From NCBI GenBank assembly GCA_902537895.1, contig CACBCU010000002.1, forward strand, positions 49,649 through 113,648: a DNA stretch of 64,000 nt, read 5' to 3'. Within the stretch, counting starts at the first letter, position 1, and each line of letters opens with the position of its first letter. Positions 44,661 through 54,445 of the stretch are shown piece by piece. Origin of the DNA: an uncultured Pelagibacteraceae bacterium. Lineage in GTDB: Bacteria; Pseudomonadota; Alphaproteobacteria; Pelagibacterales; Pelagibacteraceae. Below the pieces are notes generated by a model. It was not told the DNA's origin. It was given only the letters and a program-made list of their open reading frames with translations, and made no database searches. The position numbers and the translations under genes are program-made.

Positions 44661-45443
44661 TTATTTTGAAAAAGGTGTACATATTGGTCTTTTTTTATCT
44701 TTCTCTAAAAATTCAACCACATCTTTTACTAGGTTATTTTTTTTGAGTTCAGATTTTAAATTTTTTAAATTCTCAGTTAAATTTTCACTTTTGAATATTT
44801 CTTTGTAAGCTTCATTTAACGCAATAATCTCTTTATTTGGTATTTTTTGTCTTCTTAATCCAATTAGGTTTAGTCCTTGAAGAATACTTCTGTTGCCATG
44901 AACCATTGCATAAGGAATAACATCTCTTACGACACCACACATGCCACCAATCATTGCAAATTTACCTACCCTAGTAAATTGTTGCACAGCTGAATTTCCT
45001 CCAATTATTACATTTTTTTCAATGTGCGCATGTCCACCTAGAGGCACGTTATTAGCTAAAATAACATTATCCTCAACAATACAATCGTGTGCTACATGTG
45101 ATGAAACCATAAATAAACAATTATTCCCAACTTTTGTTAAACCACCTCCACCAATTGTACCAGTATTAATTGTTACATATTCTCTAATCTTATTTCCAAC
45201 ACCTATTTCAAGTTTAGTATCTTCACCATTATATTTTAAATCTTGAGGTTCATTTCCAATTGAAGCAAATGAATAAATCTTATTTCTTTTGCCAATTTTT
45301 GTTCTACCTAAAACATGAACATGAGACTGTAAAATTACCTCCTCATCTATTTCAACATTTGGTCCTACTACACAATAAGGACCGATTTGAACATTTGTGG
45401 AAATTTTTGCTTTTGGATCTATCGTTGCAGTCTCATGAATCAT
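44661..45443 (-). CDS. lpxA: UDP-N-acetylglucosamine acyltransferase LpxA
   Basis: A 260-residue left-handed beta-helix acyltransferase starting lipid A synthesis. Hexapeptide repeats fill residues about 1-185. The catalytic histidine is in MVSSHVAHDCIVED, and GNEPQDLKYNGE and AMVHGNRSILQGLNLIGLRR are family markers. Its ATG shares one base with the lpxD stop. Confidence 0.96.
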   Translation of the reverse strand: MIHETATIDPKAKISTNVQIGPYCVVGPNVEIDEEVILQSHVHVLGRTKIGKRNKIYSFASIGNEPQDLKYNGEDTKLEIGVGNKIREYVTINTGTIGGGGLTKVGNNCLFMVSSHVAHDCIVEDNVILANNVPLGGHAHIEKNVIIGGNSAVQQFTRVGKFAMIGGMCGVVRDVIPYAMVHGNRSILQGLNLIGLRRQKIPNKEIIALNEAYKEIFKSENLTENLKNLKSELKKNNLVKDVVEFLEKDKKRPICTPFSK

Positions 45444-46417
45444 TATTTATTTTCTCTTAAAAACTCTCTTAAATTTTTTGCTGGATATCCCATTACCCTA
45501 GAATTATCTGGTATATCTTTTATAACTCCACTACCTCCAGCTATATCAACATTATTACCAATTTTTAAATGACCAGAGATACCAGCCTGTCCTCCAATTC
45601 TAACGTTATCGCCAATTGTTGAACTTCCAGCAATACCTACTTGGCCGGCGATAATTGTATTTTCTCCAATTTTTACATTGTGCGCTATATGTATTTGATT
45701 ATCTAAAAATGTATTTTTTCCAATTTCAGTGTTAGACATTGAACCACGGTCAATTGTTGCACCACAACCAATTTCACACCCCTCATTAATTACTACAATA
45801 CCAATATGAGGATATCTAAGATTTTTTTTTTTATTTGGAAAAAATCCAAAGCCTATTTTTCCAATAGTACAATTGTCTAAAATATTCACATTATTTTTAA
45901 TTATAGAATTTCTTATAATTGTATTTGAGCCGATGCTACAATTATCACCAATCTCAACATTTTTTTCTATAATTGTGTTGTGACCAATCCAACAATTAGT
46001 TCCAATTTTGACATTTTCTCCTATCAGAACATTTCTGCCGTGAATAACACTCATATAATCTCTGTTTTCTATATTCAAAACTTTACTGTCAAATTTATCC
46101 TCTATTGAATTTGGGTAGAATTTTTCAGTAATATTAGCAACTGCGGTAAGAACATTATTCACAACGATAGGTTCACAAGTTTTTGGCAAAAAATCTTTCA
46201 ATAATTCTGAAGTTAAACAAAATGATGCTTTAGTTGATTTTGCTGCTTCCTTATATTTCTTTGAATGAAAGAAAGTAATAGATGTTTTGTCAGCACTATA
46301 TAAATCTTTTATATCATAGAAATTAATTTTTTTTTTTTCTTGATTAGTAATTTTTAAAAGTTCATAAACTTTATCAAGACTGATTGGGCCTTTATTTAAA
46401 AAGAAAGGGTTGGACAT
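45443..46417 (-). CDS. lpxD: UDP-3-O-acylglucosamine N-acyltransferase LpxD
   Basis: An LpxD of 324 residues. The N-terminal uridine-binding domain (about 1-95) is followed by hexapeptide repeats (about 100-290), with the catalytic histidine in [15 protein letters not shown] and the [11 protein letters not shown] marker. I chose ATG 46417 ([10 protein letters not shown]), because the longer frame begins with TTG at 46432 and adds only five residues that LpxD proteins lack. It lies after fabZ, reversing the usual lpxD-fabZ order. Confidence 0.93.
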   Translation of the reverse strand: MSNPFFLNKGPISLDKVYELLKITNQEKKKINFYDIKDLYSADKTSITFFHSKKYKEAAKSTKASFCLTSELLKDFLPKTCEPIVVNNVLTAVANITEKFYPNSIEDKFDSKVLNIENRDYMSVIHGRNVLIGENVKIGTNCWIGHNTIIEKNVEIGDNCSIGSNTIIRNSIIKNNVNILDNCTIGKIGFGFFPNKKKNLRYPHIGIVVINEGCEIGCGATIDRGSMSNTEIGKNTFLDNQIHIAHNVKIGENTIIAGQVGIAGSSTIGDNVRIGGQAGISGHLKIGNNVDIAGGSGVIKDIPDNSRVMGYPAKNLREFLRENK

Positions 46418-46420
46418 GAT

Positions 46421-46436
46421 TGCTTTTATCAAAGCA
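46421..46436 (-). other. Small hairpin just before lpxD
   Basis: TGCTTT and AAAGCA form a perfect 6-bp stem with a 4-base loop, ending 3 bases before the chosen lpxD ATG and inside the 51-base fabZ-lpxD gap. It would cover the ribosome entry region of lpxD and could tune its translation. Small, and may be chance. Confidence 0.3.
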
Positions 46437-46468
46437 AAGTAACTTTTGTAGTAAAGAAATATTGCTGA

Positions 46469-46915
46469 TTATTTCCTATCTACAATAGTCGCTGACCATA
46501 CAGCGTCAGCAACTTTAGTATTATTTACAAATGCATCACCTTTATATTTCCAAACTCGTCCATGAGATCTAATTGCCTCTATTTTAAGTTCAAGTTTACA
46601 GTCAGGTATTACTGGATTTCTAAAACGAGCCTTTTCTACACTCATCAAAAAAACTAATTTATTTTCGTAAGTAGATTTATCTAAACCATGAGCTGTTAAT
46701 GCGGCGGCTGCTTGACCAAAAGACTCTACTATCAAAACACCTGGCATAACTGGCTGGCCTGGAAAATGGCCATTTACAAAGAAACTATCTTTTTTAACAT
46801 TCAAAACTGCTGTTGCTGATGTTAATTTCTTTATATTATATAATTCATCTATTAATAACATAGGTTCTCTATGAGGTAATAATTCTTCAATTTGTTTTCG
46901 ATTTAATTTATCCAT
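46469..46915 (-). CDS. fabZ: 3-hydroxyacyl-ACP dehydratase FabZ
   Basis: A 148-residue hot-dog fold dehydratase of fatty acid elongation. The active-site histidine is in NGHFPGQPVMPGVLIVESFGQ and the acidic partner lies in the same helix; LPHREPMLLIDEL is the N-terminal marker. It competes with LpxA for 3-hydroxyacyl-ACP, which explains its place in the lipid A cluster. It starts at the base after the skp stop. Confidence 0.97.
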   Translation of the reverse strand: MDKLNRKQIEELLPHREPMLLIDELYNIKKLTSATAVLNVKKDSFFVNGHFPGQPVMPGVLIVESFGQAAAALTAHGLDKSTYENKLVFLMSVEKARFRNPVIPDCKLELKIEAIRSHGRVWKYKGDAFVNNTKVADAVWSATIVDRK

Positions 46916-47428
46916 TTATTTAATCTTAGTATTAACGATTTTTAAAATGTCTTCTGTTATATCATTTTTAGATTTTGCCATGAATATGTTTTTTTTATCT
47001 ATTATCATATCAATTGATTTTTCTTTCATATATTCTTGAATAATTGGATTTATCAGTTTTAAAAATTCATTAAGTTCCTTATTTTTTTTAATATTTAATT
47101 CTGTAATTGTTTTTTTTCTTAATTCATCAAATGACTTAGCTTCATCCCTTAAAGATGATATTTTCTTTTTTAGCTCCTCATCTGAAATTAGGTTTTTTGT
47201 TTTAATTAGTTCCTCATTTTTTTTTTTAAGATTATTTTCTATTTTTTTAAGTTTTTTAGTTTCTTGATCACGGATTTTTTCAATCTTTTTAATTATTATT
47301 AAGGCTGGTTCAGATTTATTAATTATTAATTCAACATCAAGGAAGGCAATTTTTTCAGAAGACCAAACATTTGTTAATCCAAAAAGAAAAAAAATAATTA
47401 TTAAAAAAAATTTTTTTCTAAATATCAA
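46916..47428 (-). CDS. skp: Skp/OmpH-family periplasmic chaperone
   Basis: A 170-residue protein with a signal peptide (about 1-23, ending VWSS), a short strand EKIAFLDVELIINKSE, and a long lysine/glutamate-rich coiled coil (about 50-120), then a C-terminal strand region. This is the tentacle-like Skp fold that carries outer-membrane proteins to the BAM complex. Located directly after bamA with a 4-base overlap, as in most proteobacteria. Confidence 0.9.
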   Translation of the reverse strand: MIFRKKFFLIIIFFLFGLTNVWSSEKIAFLDVELIINKSEPALIIIKKIEKIRDQETKKLKKIENNLKKKNEELIKTKNLISDEELKKKISSLRDEAKSFDELRKKTITELNIKKNKELNEFLKLINPIIQEYMKEKSIDMIIDKKNIFMAKSKNDITEDILKIVNTKIK

Positions 47429-49668
47429 AATGTTGTTCCTAAATTAAATTTAAATGTTTCTGTTTTATCAGTGTTAACTTTGCTTATTGGATGTGTAAAT
47501 GATGCACTTAAAGGACCGATTAATGTAAACCAATCTATTCCAATACCTATTGAAGATCTAATCTTGTTTGTATCACTTAAACTTGAGTCGTAATCAACAC
47601 CCCAAACATTGCCAGCATCTAAAAACATAGATACATCCATATTTTGTATATTGGGTAAAAGTTGTGGTATCGAAGTTTGAATGTTAACTGATGTTGCATA
47701 ATTTCCTCCAATAAAATCATTTCCATCTTTTGGTCCAACACCGCCACTCACAAATCCTCTTAATCTGCTACTTGGTAAATATATTCTTTCTGACAATTTT
47801 ATATTATCATTCGTTATCGAACTAGCTGCTTTCGCAAAAAAAGAAAATTTTGTAACATTGTCTTCATATAATTCATCATATAAAGTAAAAATATAAGCAT
47901 TGGTTAAAGAATTGTTTTCACTAATTATTGGTAAATTAACTGAGTAACTACTCAAAAAACCATCTGTTGTTCTATATTTTTGATTACGTTTGTCGTAGTT
48001 TAAATTAAGATTTATAAAAGTGTCCCAATAATTTCCTGCTTGGGATTTTTGTCTTGTTGATGCAGAACTATTTGTCTCAATTTTCTCATAATAAGAATCT
48101 TGGCCTAATCCAATAAAAACATCATCCTGATATTCAAAACTAGTTCCAAATCCAAAACCAGTTTTATTAGTTTTATAACCAGAGTCAGTTAATTTATCAG
48201 TTTCTAAAGACTGAATATTCAAATTAATTGATTTATCAGAATTACGAAAATTTGGGTTTTTAACATTAAACTGACCTTTAATTGTTTCCTCTGAAACAGA
48301 CAACTCACTTACCAACTTAATACCTCGACCAAGATAATTGTTTTCTTTTACAGCAAAACTTAAAGAGCTACCGTCAGTACCGAAGCCTGCTCCTGCCATA
48401 ATCTCTCCAGTTGCTTTTTCCTCAATAGTAATATCAATTGTTTTAGTGTTATTCTCATTATCAATTATTTTACTATCTACAGACTTAAAAATATTAAGAG
48501 ATTGAATATTATTTATAGATTTTGACGCAAGTATAGAATTAAACTCATCTCCCTCATCAATCAATAACTGATTTCTTATAACATTTTCCCGTGTGATATT
48601 ATTTCCATAAATATTGATCCGCTCTACAATAAACTTTTTACCCTCATTTATAGAAAAAGTTAAATCAATTTTATTTTCAAAAATATTTTCACTAACTTCA
48701 GTTTTTAAAGTTTTATATTCCTCATCAAGAATAATTTTATCAATTTCTTTTAAGATTTTCTCGATCACAAATAAAGAATATTTTTCTCCATTTAATTTTT
48801 TAAATAGTTTATTTAAATCTTTAAAATTAGTTTGGTCAAAATCGATAGGTAAATCCAAGGAAATTTTATTAAAAAAAAATCTATTATTTGGAACAATATT
48901 ATAGATCAATTCAAACTCTGTTTCATTCAACATTCTTGCAAAGGAAGAGTTAATCTTTACGTTATAAAAACCTTTATTAAGATAAAAATTTTTTAAAAGT
49001 CTTTCATCTAAATCAATAAGATTTTGATTCAAAAATTTTTTACCAGATATGAATTTCCAAAATTTGTATTCTTCACTGACTATAACTGATCTAAGTTTTC
49101 TATCTTTAAAAATTTTATCTCCTATAAATGAAATTTTTTTAATTTTTGCTTTATCACCAATTTCAACGTTATATATTAGGTTAATTTTATTATCAGATAA
49201 TTCTTCAATCATTACATCAACTTTAGAAAAAAAATATCCTTTTTGTTTCAATGCCTCTGTTATATTTTTTTTATCTTCTAAAAATAAAATTTCATTATAA
49301 GATGTTCTTGATTTAACTCGTAAATTTTTTTTTAAATCACTTATTAAAGTTTTTGATTTAGGTCCTTTAATAGTAACATTTTCAACTAAAGAACTTTCTT
49401 CTACAAAAATCGTTAAAATATTATCTTTCAATGAAACTTTTACATCTTTAAAAAAATTTGAGTCATATACGTTTTTAAGAATCTGATTCAATTGATCTTG
49501 ATCTACGTCGTCACCAATATTGATATTTGAAAACATTTCTATGCTTTTATCAGAAACTCTTTCATTTCCTTTTACTTTAATATCTTTTACAATTTCAGAA
49601 AATGATACTGATGAAATTGAAAAAAAAATAATTACTAAAAAAAATATCTTTTTTTTAAAATACATCAT
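47425..49668 (-). CDS. bamA: Outer membrane protein assembly factor BamA
   Basis: A 747-residue Omp85 protein. A signal peptide (about 1-24) precedes five POTRA domains (about 25-345, starting VKDIKVKGNERVSDKS) and a C-terminal barrel (about 375-747) with the lid-lock type stretch RLRGFVSGGVGPKDG and the terminal phenylalanine of outer membrane proteins (NLGTTF). The first ATG overlaps the dxr stop by 4 bases. rseP, usually between dxr and bamA, is missing from the locus. Confidence 0.95.
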   Translation of the reverse strand: MMYFKKKIFFLVIIFFSISSVSFSEIVKDIKVKGNERVSDKSIEMFSNINIGDDVDQDQLNQILKNVYDSNFFKDVKVSLKDNILTIFVEESSLVENVTIKGPKSKTLISDLKKNLRVKSRTSYNEILFLEDKKNITEALKQKGYFFSKVDVMIEELSDNKINLIYNVEIGDKAKIKKISFIGDKIFKDRKLRSVIVSEEYKFWKFISGKKFLNQNLIDLDERLLKNFYLNKGFYNVKINSSFARMLNETEFELIYNIVPNNRFFFNKISLDLPIDFDQTNFKDLNKLFKKLNGEKYSLFVIEKILKEIDKIILDEEYKTLKTEVSENIFENKIDLTFSINEGKKFIVERINIYGNNITRENVIRNQLLIDEGDEFNSILASKSINNIQSLNIFKSVDSKIIDNENNTKTIDITIEEKATGEIMAGAGFGTDGSSLSFAVKENNYLGRGIKLVSELSVSEETIKGQFNVKNPNFRNSDKSINLNIQSLETDKLTDSGYKTNKTGFGFGTSFEYQDDVFIGLGQDSYYEKIETNSSASTRQKSQAGNYWDTFINLNLNYDKRNQKYRTTDGFLSSYSVNLPIISENNSLTNAYIFTLYDELYEDNVTKFSFFAKAASSITNDNIKLSERIYLPSSRLRGFVSGGVGPKDGNDFIGGNYATSVNIQTSIPQLLPNIQNMDVSMFLDAGNVWGVDYDSSLSDTNKIRSSIGIGIDWFTLIGPLSASFTHPISKVNTDKTETFKFNLGTTF

Positions 49669-50831
49669 TTCGTCGTTTGCCCGTTTTTTAATTTTTCTTT
49701 AATTTTATTATTTAAACTCATTATATCATCAATTTTTCTTACTCTAAGTTTTTTGAATTTTTTAAATTCATTTAATTCGAGCATATTATTCATTTTTTTA
49801 CAAATATCAGTAAATTTAATTCTATTTATTAAAAATAATTTTACTAATTTATCATTTATTGAAACTAAAATTGTTTCAAATAAAGAAGATTTTTCAGGTA
49901 ACTTATTCAATATCTTTATGATTGGGAAACGCTTTGTATCTATATTTTGAAAATTTAAATCATTTAAAATCTTTAAATCTAATTTTTTTGAATCAATTAG
50001 TCGATTTGAATCGTATAAAGAATTATAGATAGGAATTTTCATATTTGTGTCATGTACAATAATTTTTGTTAACCCATTTTTAAACTTCAATATTGCGTGA
50101 ACATATGATTTTGGATGAATAATTATGGATAATTTTTTATAGGGAATATCAAAGATTTTTTTTGCTTCGATAATTTCAAAAACTTTATTCATCATTGTTG
50201 CTGAGTCTATGGAAATTTTTTTTCCCATTTTCCAATTTGGATGTTTCACTGCTTGTCCTATCTTGATTTTATCAAATTTTTTTTGAGGGTAGTTCAAAAA
50301 AGGTCCTCCTGAGGCCGTTAAATAAATTTTATCAATTATCTTTTTATCAATTCCCTTTAAGGCATACCAAATAGAAAAATGTTCTGAGTCCACAGGTATA
50401 AAATTGGTTTTGCTTTTTTTTAATTCTTTATTTATCAGATTCCATCCACAAATTATTGCCTCTTTGTTCGCAATAGCAACATTTTTTGTATATTTAATAA
50501 TTTCAATCGTAGGTTTTAAACCCTCAATACCTGAAATTGAGCTCATGGTATAATCAACCTTTGTTTTAAATATTTCTTTGTAACAATCAAAATTATTAAA
50601 AATTTTTATTTTATTTGAGATTTTTTTTTTTTTGATTTTCTTATAACTAATTTTGTTATTAATAATTATATTTTTTACTTTAAAAATTTTGGCTTGTTTT
50701 AATAATTCTCTATAATTTTCGTCAGCTGATAATAATATAATTTCAAAATTTTTTTTATCTTTTTTAATTATTTCTATTAATGTTTTACCAATAGAACCCG
50801 TTGAACCTAAGATTGCAATTTTCTTTTTCAT
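49665..50831 (-). CDS. dxr: 1-deoxy-D-xylulose 5-phosphate reductoisomerase
   Basis: A 388-residue NADPH-dependent enzyme making methylerythritol phosphate. The nucleotide-binding motif is ILGSTGSIGKT at 5-15; catalytic and metal-binding stretches are ANKEAIICG, PVDSEHFSIW, TASGGPF, HPNWKMGKKISIDSATMMNK and IIHPKSYVHA. It overlaps cdsA by 4 bases and bamA by 4 bases. Confidence 0.97.
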   Translation of the reverse strand: MKKKIAILGSTGSIGKTLIEIIKKDKKNFEIILLSADENYRELLKQAKIFKVKNIIINNKISYKKIKKKKISNKIKIFNNFDCYKEIFKTKVDYTMSSISGIEGLKPTIEIIKYTKNVAIANKEAIICGWNLINKELKKSKTNFIPVDSEHFSIWYALKGIDKKIIDKIYLTASGGPFLNYPQKKFDKIKIGQAVKHPNWKMGKKISIDSATMMNKVFEIIEAKKIFDIPYKKLSIIIHPKSYVHAILKFKNGLTKIIVHDTNMKIPIYNSLYDSNRLIDSKKLDLKILNDLNFQNIDTKRFPIIKILNKLPEKSSLFETILVSINDKLVKLFLINRIKFTDICKKMNNMLELNEFKKFKKLRVRKIDDIMSLNNKIKEKLKNGQTTK

Positions 50832-51463
50832 AAGATTATAATTAAATAAAAAATTGGAAATACAAAAATCATACCATCGACTCTATCTAATAAACCACCA
50901 TGTCCAGGTATAATTGATCCTGTATCTTTAAGTTTAGCTTTTCTTTTGAAATAAGAAATTATCAAATCTCCTATTTGACTTATCATAGAAATGAATAAAA
51001 TTAGTATAATTAAAGATAAATCCTCATTAAAAATTTTTTGATCAATAAGAAAATAATTGGTGAAAATTAAGCCTACGATTAAAGATAATAAAAAACTCCC
51101 AAAAACACCTGAATAAGTTTTTTTAGGACTAATCCTAGTTAATTTAGGCCCTTTAAAAATATTACCAAATATGTAGCCACCTATGTCAGTGAAAACACAG
51201 ATTGTCATAATAAATAAAAAATTATTAAGATTGTAATTTTCACGAATTTGAAATGTTGTATAAAATGAAAAAAATAAAAAAATTATTCCAAAGAGTTTTG
51301 ATAAATCATTCTTTTTATTCATTTTAAACCATTCGTAACTTGTGACTAAAAACAAAATACTTAAAAAAAATACGAAAAAAAAAGTACCTTTTAAAATAAA
51401 GAATATAGATATAAATATTAATATTATTGAACTTAATAATCTTTTTTCAAATTCTTTAATCAT
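50828..51463 (-). CDS. cdsA: Phosphatidate cytidylyltransferase
   Basis: A 211-residue membrane enzyme making CDP-diacylglycerol. The family signature is complete near the C-terminus: SYFKRKAKLKDTGSIIPGHG followed by GLLDRVD. About six membrane segments precede it. It is shorter than the common 270-285 residues, the N-terminal helices being reduced. Overlaps uppS by one base. Confidence 0.94.
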   Translation of the reverse strand: MIKEFEKRLLSSIILIFISIFFILKGTFFFVFFLSILFLVTSYEWFKMNKKNDLSKLFGIIFLFFSFYTTFQIRENYNLNNFLFIMTICVFTDIGGYIFGNIFKGPKLTRISPKKTYSGVFGSFLLSLIVGLIFTNYFLIDQKIFNEDLSLIILILFISMISQIGDLIISYFKRKAKLKDTGSIIPGHGGLLDRVDGMIFVFPIFYLIIIL

Positions 51464-52137
51464 TAAATTTTTCCGAAGTTACGTTTTATATCTTTATATT
51501 CTTTAATTATTCTTTTGAAGTCTTTTTTAGTAAATGCTGGCCATAATTTTTTTTCAAAAAAAATTTCTGTATAGGCCAGTTGCCATAACAAAAAATTACT
51601 TAATCTTTTAGTATTTCCAGTTCTTATAAGTATATCTGGATCAGGTATATCCTTAGTTTGAAGATATTTTTCTATGTTTTTCTCATTAATTTTTTTATTA
51701 CTGCTAAAAATTTTTTTAAATGCATTAATTAGCTCCAATTTTGAACCATAATTCAAAGCAAGATTAATTTGTAACTTATTATTTTTTGATGTTTTTTTTT
51801 CAGAATAATTTAGAAGTTTATTTAATTTTGGAGAGAACTTTTTCGATCCTAGTATTTTAAGTTTAATATTATTTTTATGAAGTTCTTCTATCCTATTTAT
51901 TAAAAAATTTTCCAATAAATTAAATAAGTAATTTATTTCCTTTTTGGGTCTTTTCCAATTTTCTGTAGAAAATGCAAATAATGTTAAAAAATTTATTTTA
52001 TTTTTTATTGTTTCTTTTATGACCGTTTCAACAGTTTCTAGTCCTGCCTTGTGACCAGCATTTCGAGAATTTTTATATTTCAAACCCCATCTCCCATTAC
52101 CATCCATGATAATGGCTACATGTTTTAATGGGTTCAT
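51463..52137 (-). CDS. uppS: Undecaprenyl diphosphate synthase (cis-prenyltransferase)
   Basis: A 224-residue enzyme making the C55 carrier lipid for peptidoglycan. HVAIIMDGNGRWG has the catalytic aspartate; RNAGHKAG, FAFSTENWKRP and the C-terminal RTGNTKRLSNFLLWQLAYTE (usually RTSGE.R.SN) are family markers. It overlaps frr by 4 bases. Confidence 0.95.
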   Translation of the reverse strand: MNPLKHVAIIMDGNGRWGLKYKNSRNAGHKAGLETVETVIKETIKNKINFLTLFAFSTENWKRPKKEINYLFNLLENFLINRIEELHKNNIKLKILGSKKFSPKLNKLLNYSEKKTSKNNKLQINLALNYGSKLELINAFKKIFSSNKKINEKNIEKYLQTKDIPDPDILIRTGNTKRLSNFLLWQLAYTEIFFEKKLWPAFTKKDFKRIIKEYKDIKRNFGKI

Positions 52138-52685
52138 ATGGTCATTATTTCTTTTTCTTTGTTTACAACTTTTTCATCTACGATTTGAATATGTTTATCA
52201 GTAATATTTTGTAAGTTTTTTTCAAAAGTTTTTTCTTCATCCTCACCTATTTCTTTTGATTTTAAGAGTTTCTTTAATTCATCATTTGCATCTCTACGAA
52301 TATTTCTAATAGAAATTTTACATTTTTCTCCCATTGATTTAATTAATTTTTTTAGATCTATTCTTCGCTCTTCATTTAATTCTGGGATAGGTAATCGTAT
52401 CAGTTGACCATCAATTTGTGGATTTAATCCTAATTCAGATTTTTTAATTGCAGCATCAATCAAAGCTACATTACTTTGATCCCATACTTGAATATTAATT
52501 ATTCGTGACTCTGGAGTTGTTATACTGCCTATTTGATTAATAGGCATTTTTTGTCCATAAACATCAACTTTTATAGTATCAAGCATTGAGGCATTTGCTC
52601 TACCTGTTCTTAATGAAGATAGTTCTTTAGAAAAAACTTCAATAGCTTTATCCATTTTAAGGCTATGTGATTTTTCATCGAACAT
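52134..52685 (-). CDS. frr: Ribosome recycling factor
   Basis: A 183-residue factor that with EF-G splits post-termination ribosomes. Markers: SLRTGRANASMLDTIKVDVYG, the hinge GSITTPESRIINIQVWD, and PIPELNEERRIDLKKLIK. It begins at the base next to the tsf stop; the pyrH gene that usually stands between tsf and frr is absent. Confidence 0.97.
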   Translation of the reverse strand: MFDEKSHSLKMDKAIEVFSKELSSLRTGRANASMLDTIKVDVYGQKMPINQIGSITTPESRIINIQVWDQSNVALIDAAIKKSELGLNPQIDGQLIRLPIPELNEERRIDLKKLIKSMGEKCKISIRNIRRDANDELKKLLKSKEIGEDEEKTFEKNLQNITDKHIQIVDEKVVNKEKEIMTI

Positions 52686-53537
52686 TTATTCGCCTATTTT
52701 AATTCTACTAAACTCTCTAATTTTTAAATCATTAATCGAAAGTTCTTTAATGATATCTTTAACTTTTTTCTTTGGTTCCATGACCCAAGCCTGAGTCAAT
52801 AGAGCATTCTCTTCTTTAAATTTGTTCATTTTACCTAAACCAATTTTTTTAACTATTTCATCAGGTTTGCCAGAATTTTTAAGTTCTTCATTTACTAACT
52901 CTTGTTCTTTGTCCAATATATCTTTATCAATCAAATTTGTTTCTAAGGCTAATGGATTTGATGCTGCTATGTGCATAGATAATTGTTTACCAAAATTTTT
53001 TACAGTATCGGAGACTTCTTTTGTTTCTAAAGAAACAACTACTGCTAATTTTCCTAGATTATCCTTTACTACTGTATGAAGATATTGAAAATTAATTGAT
53101 GAATTATTTGAGATTGTTTTTGTTTTACCTATAGTAATTTTTTCACCAATTTTAGCTATTAAAGCCACAAGATTATCATTAACTGATTTTCCATTCTGCA
53201 TTTGTGTATTTTTAAGCTCCTCAATATTAGAATTTTTTTCATTATTAAGATCACTGAGCTCTTTAACAAAGTTGATGAAGTTTTCGTTTTTAGCAACAAA
53301 ATCTGTTTCACAGTTAACTTCAATTATTGATGTTTTTTTATTATCGCCACTTATAGCGACCACACCCTCTTTAGCCTCTCTTGACATTTTTTTTGAAGCC
53401 TTTGAAATTCCTTTTATCCTTAATATTTCAACTGCTTTATCTAGATCACCATTAGACTCTTTAATAGCTAAATTACAATCTTTAAATCCTGCTCCTGTTG
53501 CCTCTCTGAGTTTTTTTACTTTATCTATGTCACTCAT
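52686..53537 (-). CDS. tsf: Elongation factor Ts
   Basis: A 283-residue nucleotide exchange factor for EF-Tu. The N-terminal UBA-like part has [18 protein letters not shown] and the core has [14 protein letters not shown], both diagnostic; a second core half follows ([11 protein letters not shown]). It starts one base after the rpsB stop, as in nearly all bacteria. Confidence 0.97.
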   Translation of the reverse strand: MSDIDKVKKLREATGAGFKDCNLAIKESNGDLDKAVEILRIKGISKASKKMSREAKEGVVAISGDNKKTSIIEVNCETDFVAKNENFINFVKELSDLNNEKNSNIEELKNTQMQNGKSVNDNLVALIAKIGEKITIGKTKTISNNSSINFQYLHTVVKDNLGKLAVVVSLETKEVSDTVKNFGKQLSMHIAASNPLALETNLIDKDILDKEQELVNEELKNSGKPDEIVKKIGLGKMNKFKEENALLTQAWVMEPKKKVKDIIKELSINDLKIREFSRIKIGE

Positions 53538-53538
53538 A

Positions 53539-54354
53539 TTAGTTTAATTTTTCTTTACTTTTTTCAGAGAATTTTTTATCTAGTTTTTCTCTATCAATTT
53601 CTTGTCTTGTTTTATCTGTTTTTTTTTCATTATCTTTATCAACAGATTTTTTTATTTCTGTAATTGGAACATCTTTTTTTGCACTAATAATAGTCTCTTT
53701 TATGAGAGAACAATATAGATCAATTGATCTTCTTGCGTCATCGTTTCCAGGTATAGGAAAATCTATACCATCAGGATTTGAGTTACTATCAAGGATAGCA
53801 ATAATAGGGATACCTAATTTAGAAGATTCTTGAATTGCCAAAGACTCATAATTTGTATCAATAATAAAGACTAGGTCAGGAATTTTTTTCATCTCAGAAA
53901 TTCCTCCTAATGATCTTTGAAGTTTATCTTTTTTAACACTCATTTTTAAAAGTTCTTTTTTTGTAAAACCTCTATTTTCAGACGTTAAATCAACCTCTAA
54001 CTTCTTAAGTTTTTTTATCGAGTTGGAAATTGTTCCCCAATTAGTTAACATTCCTCCCAACCATCTATAATTTACGAAGTATTGGTCAGTTTCTTTTGCA
54101 ACTTCAGCAATCGCTTCTGAAGCCTGTTTTTTAGTTGAAACAAATAGAATTTTTCCATTACTTGAAATCGTTTGATATACTTTTTCAAGCGCAATTTTAG
54201 TAAGTTGTAAAGTTTGAGTTAGATCAATTATATGTATTGAATCTCTTTTTCCAAAAATATATTTCTTCATTTTTGGATTCCATCTTAAAGTTTTATGACC
54301 TAAATGGACTCCAGCCTCTAGCAATTGTTGTATTGTAACATTAGGTATCTTCAT
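53539..54354 (-). CDS. rpsB: Ribosomal protein S2
   Basis: A 271-residue small-subunit protein starting [20 protein letters not shown]. Other markers are [29 protein letters not shown] and [21 protein letters not shown] lysine-rich tail of about 40 residues extends the C-terminus. It heads the rpsB-to-lpxB run and is preceded by a leader with a predicted pseudoknot, probably for S2 feedback. Confidence 0.97.
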   Translation of the reverse strand: MKIPNVTIQQLLEAGVHLGHKTLRWNPKMKKYIFGKRDSIHIIDLTQTLQLTKIALEKVYQTISSNGKILFVSTKKQASEAIAEVAKETDQYFVNYRWLGGMLTNWGTISNSIKKLKKLEVDLTSENRGFTKKELLKMSVKKDKLQRSLGGISEMKKIPDLVFIIDTNYESLAIQESSKLGIPIIAILDSNSNPDGIDFPIPGNDDARRSIDLYCSLIKETIISAKKDVPITEIKKSVDKDNEKKTDKTRQEIDREKLDKKFSEKSKEKLN

Positions 54355-54360
54355 ATTTTT

Positions 54361-54423
54361 TCCCGGTTAAGCCACCACAGTAGTTTCCAATTAAGGACCG
54401 GAGGTATAAAACCAAAAACTGTG
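54361..54423 (-). ncRNA. Structured rpsB mRNA leader with pseudoknot (candidate S2 feedback element)
   Basis: Read on the minus strand, CACAGT (54423-54418 side) pairs with ACTGTG (54381-54376 side) to close a helix. Inside are two small hairpins (GGT/ACC and TCC/GGA). Between them CCGGT (54401-54397) can pair with ACCGG (54367-54363), which lies about 8 bases before the ATG, making an H-type pseudoknot over the ribosome entry site. Feedback control of rpsB by S2 through such leaders is known in other proteobacteria, and structured RNAs have been proposed before rpsB in Pelagibacter. Folding was done by eye. Confidence 0.65.
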
Positions 54424-54445
54424 TGCGTATTAATTAATTTGCGAA

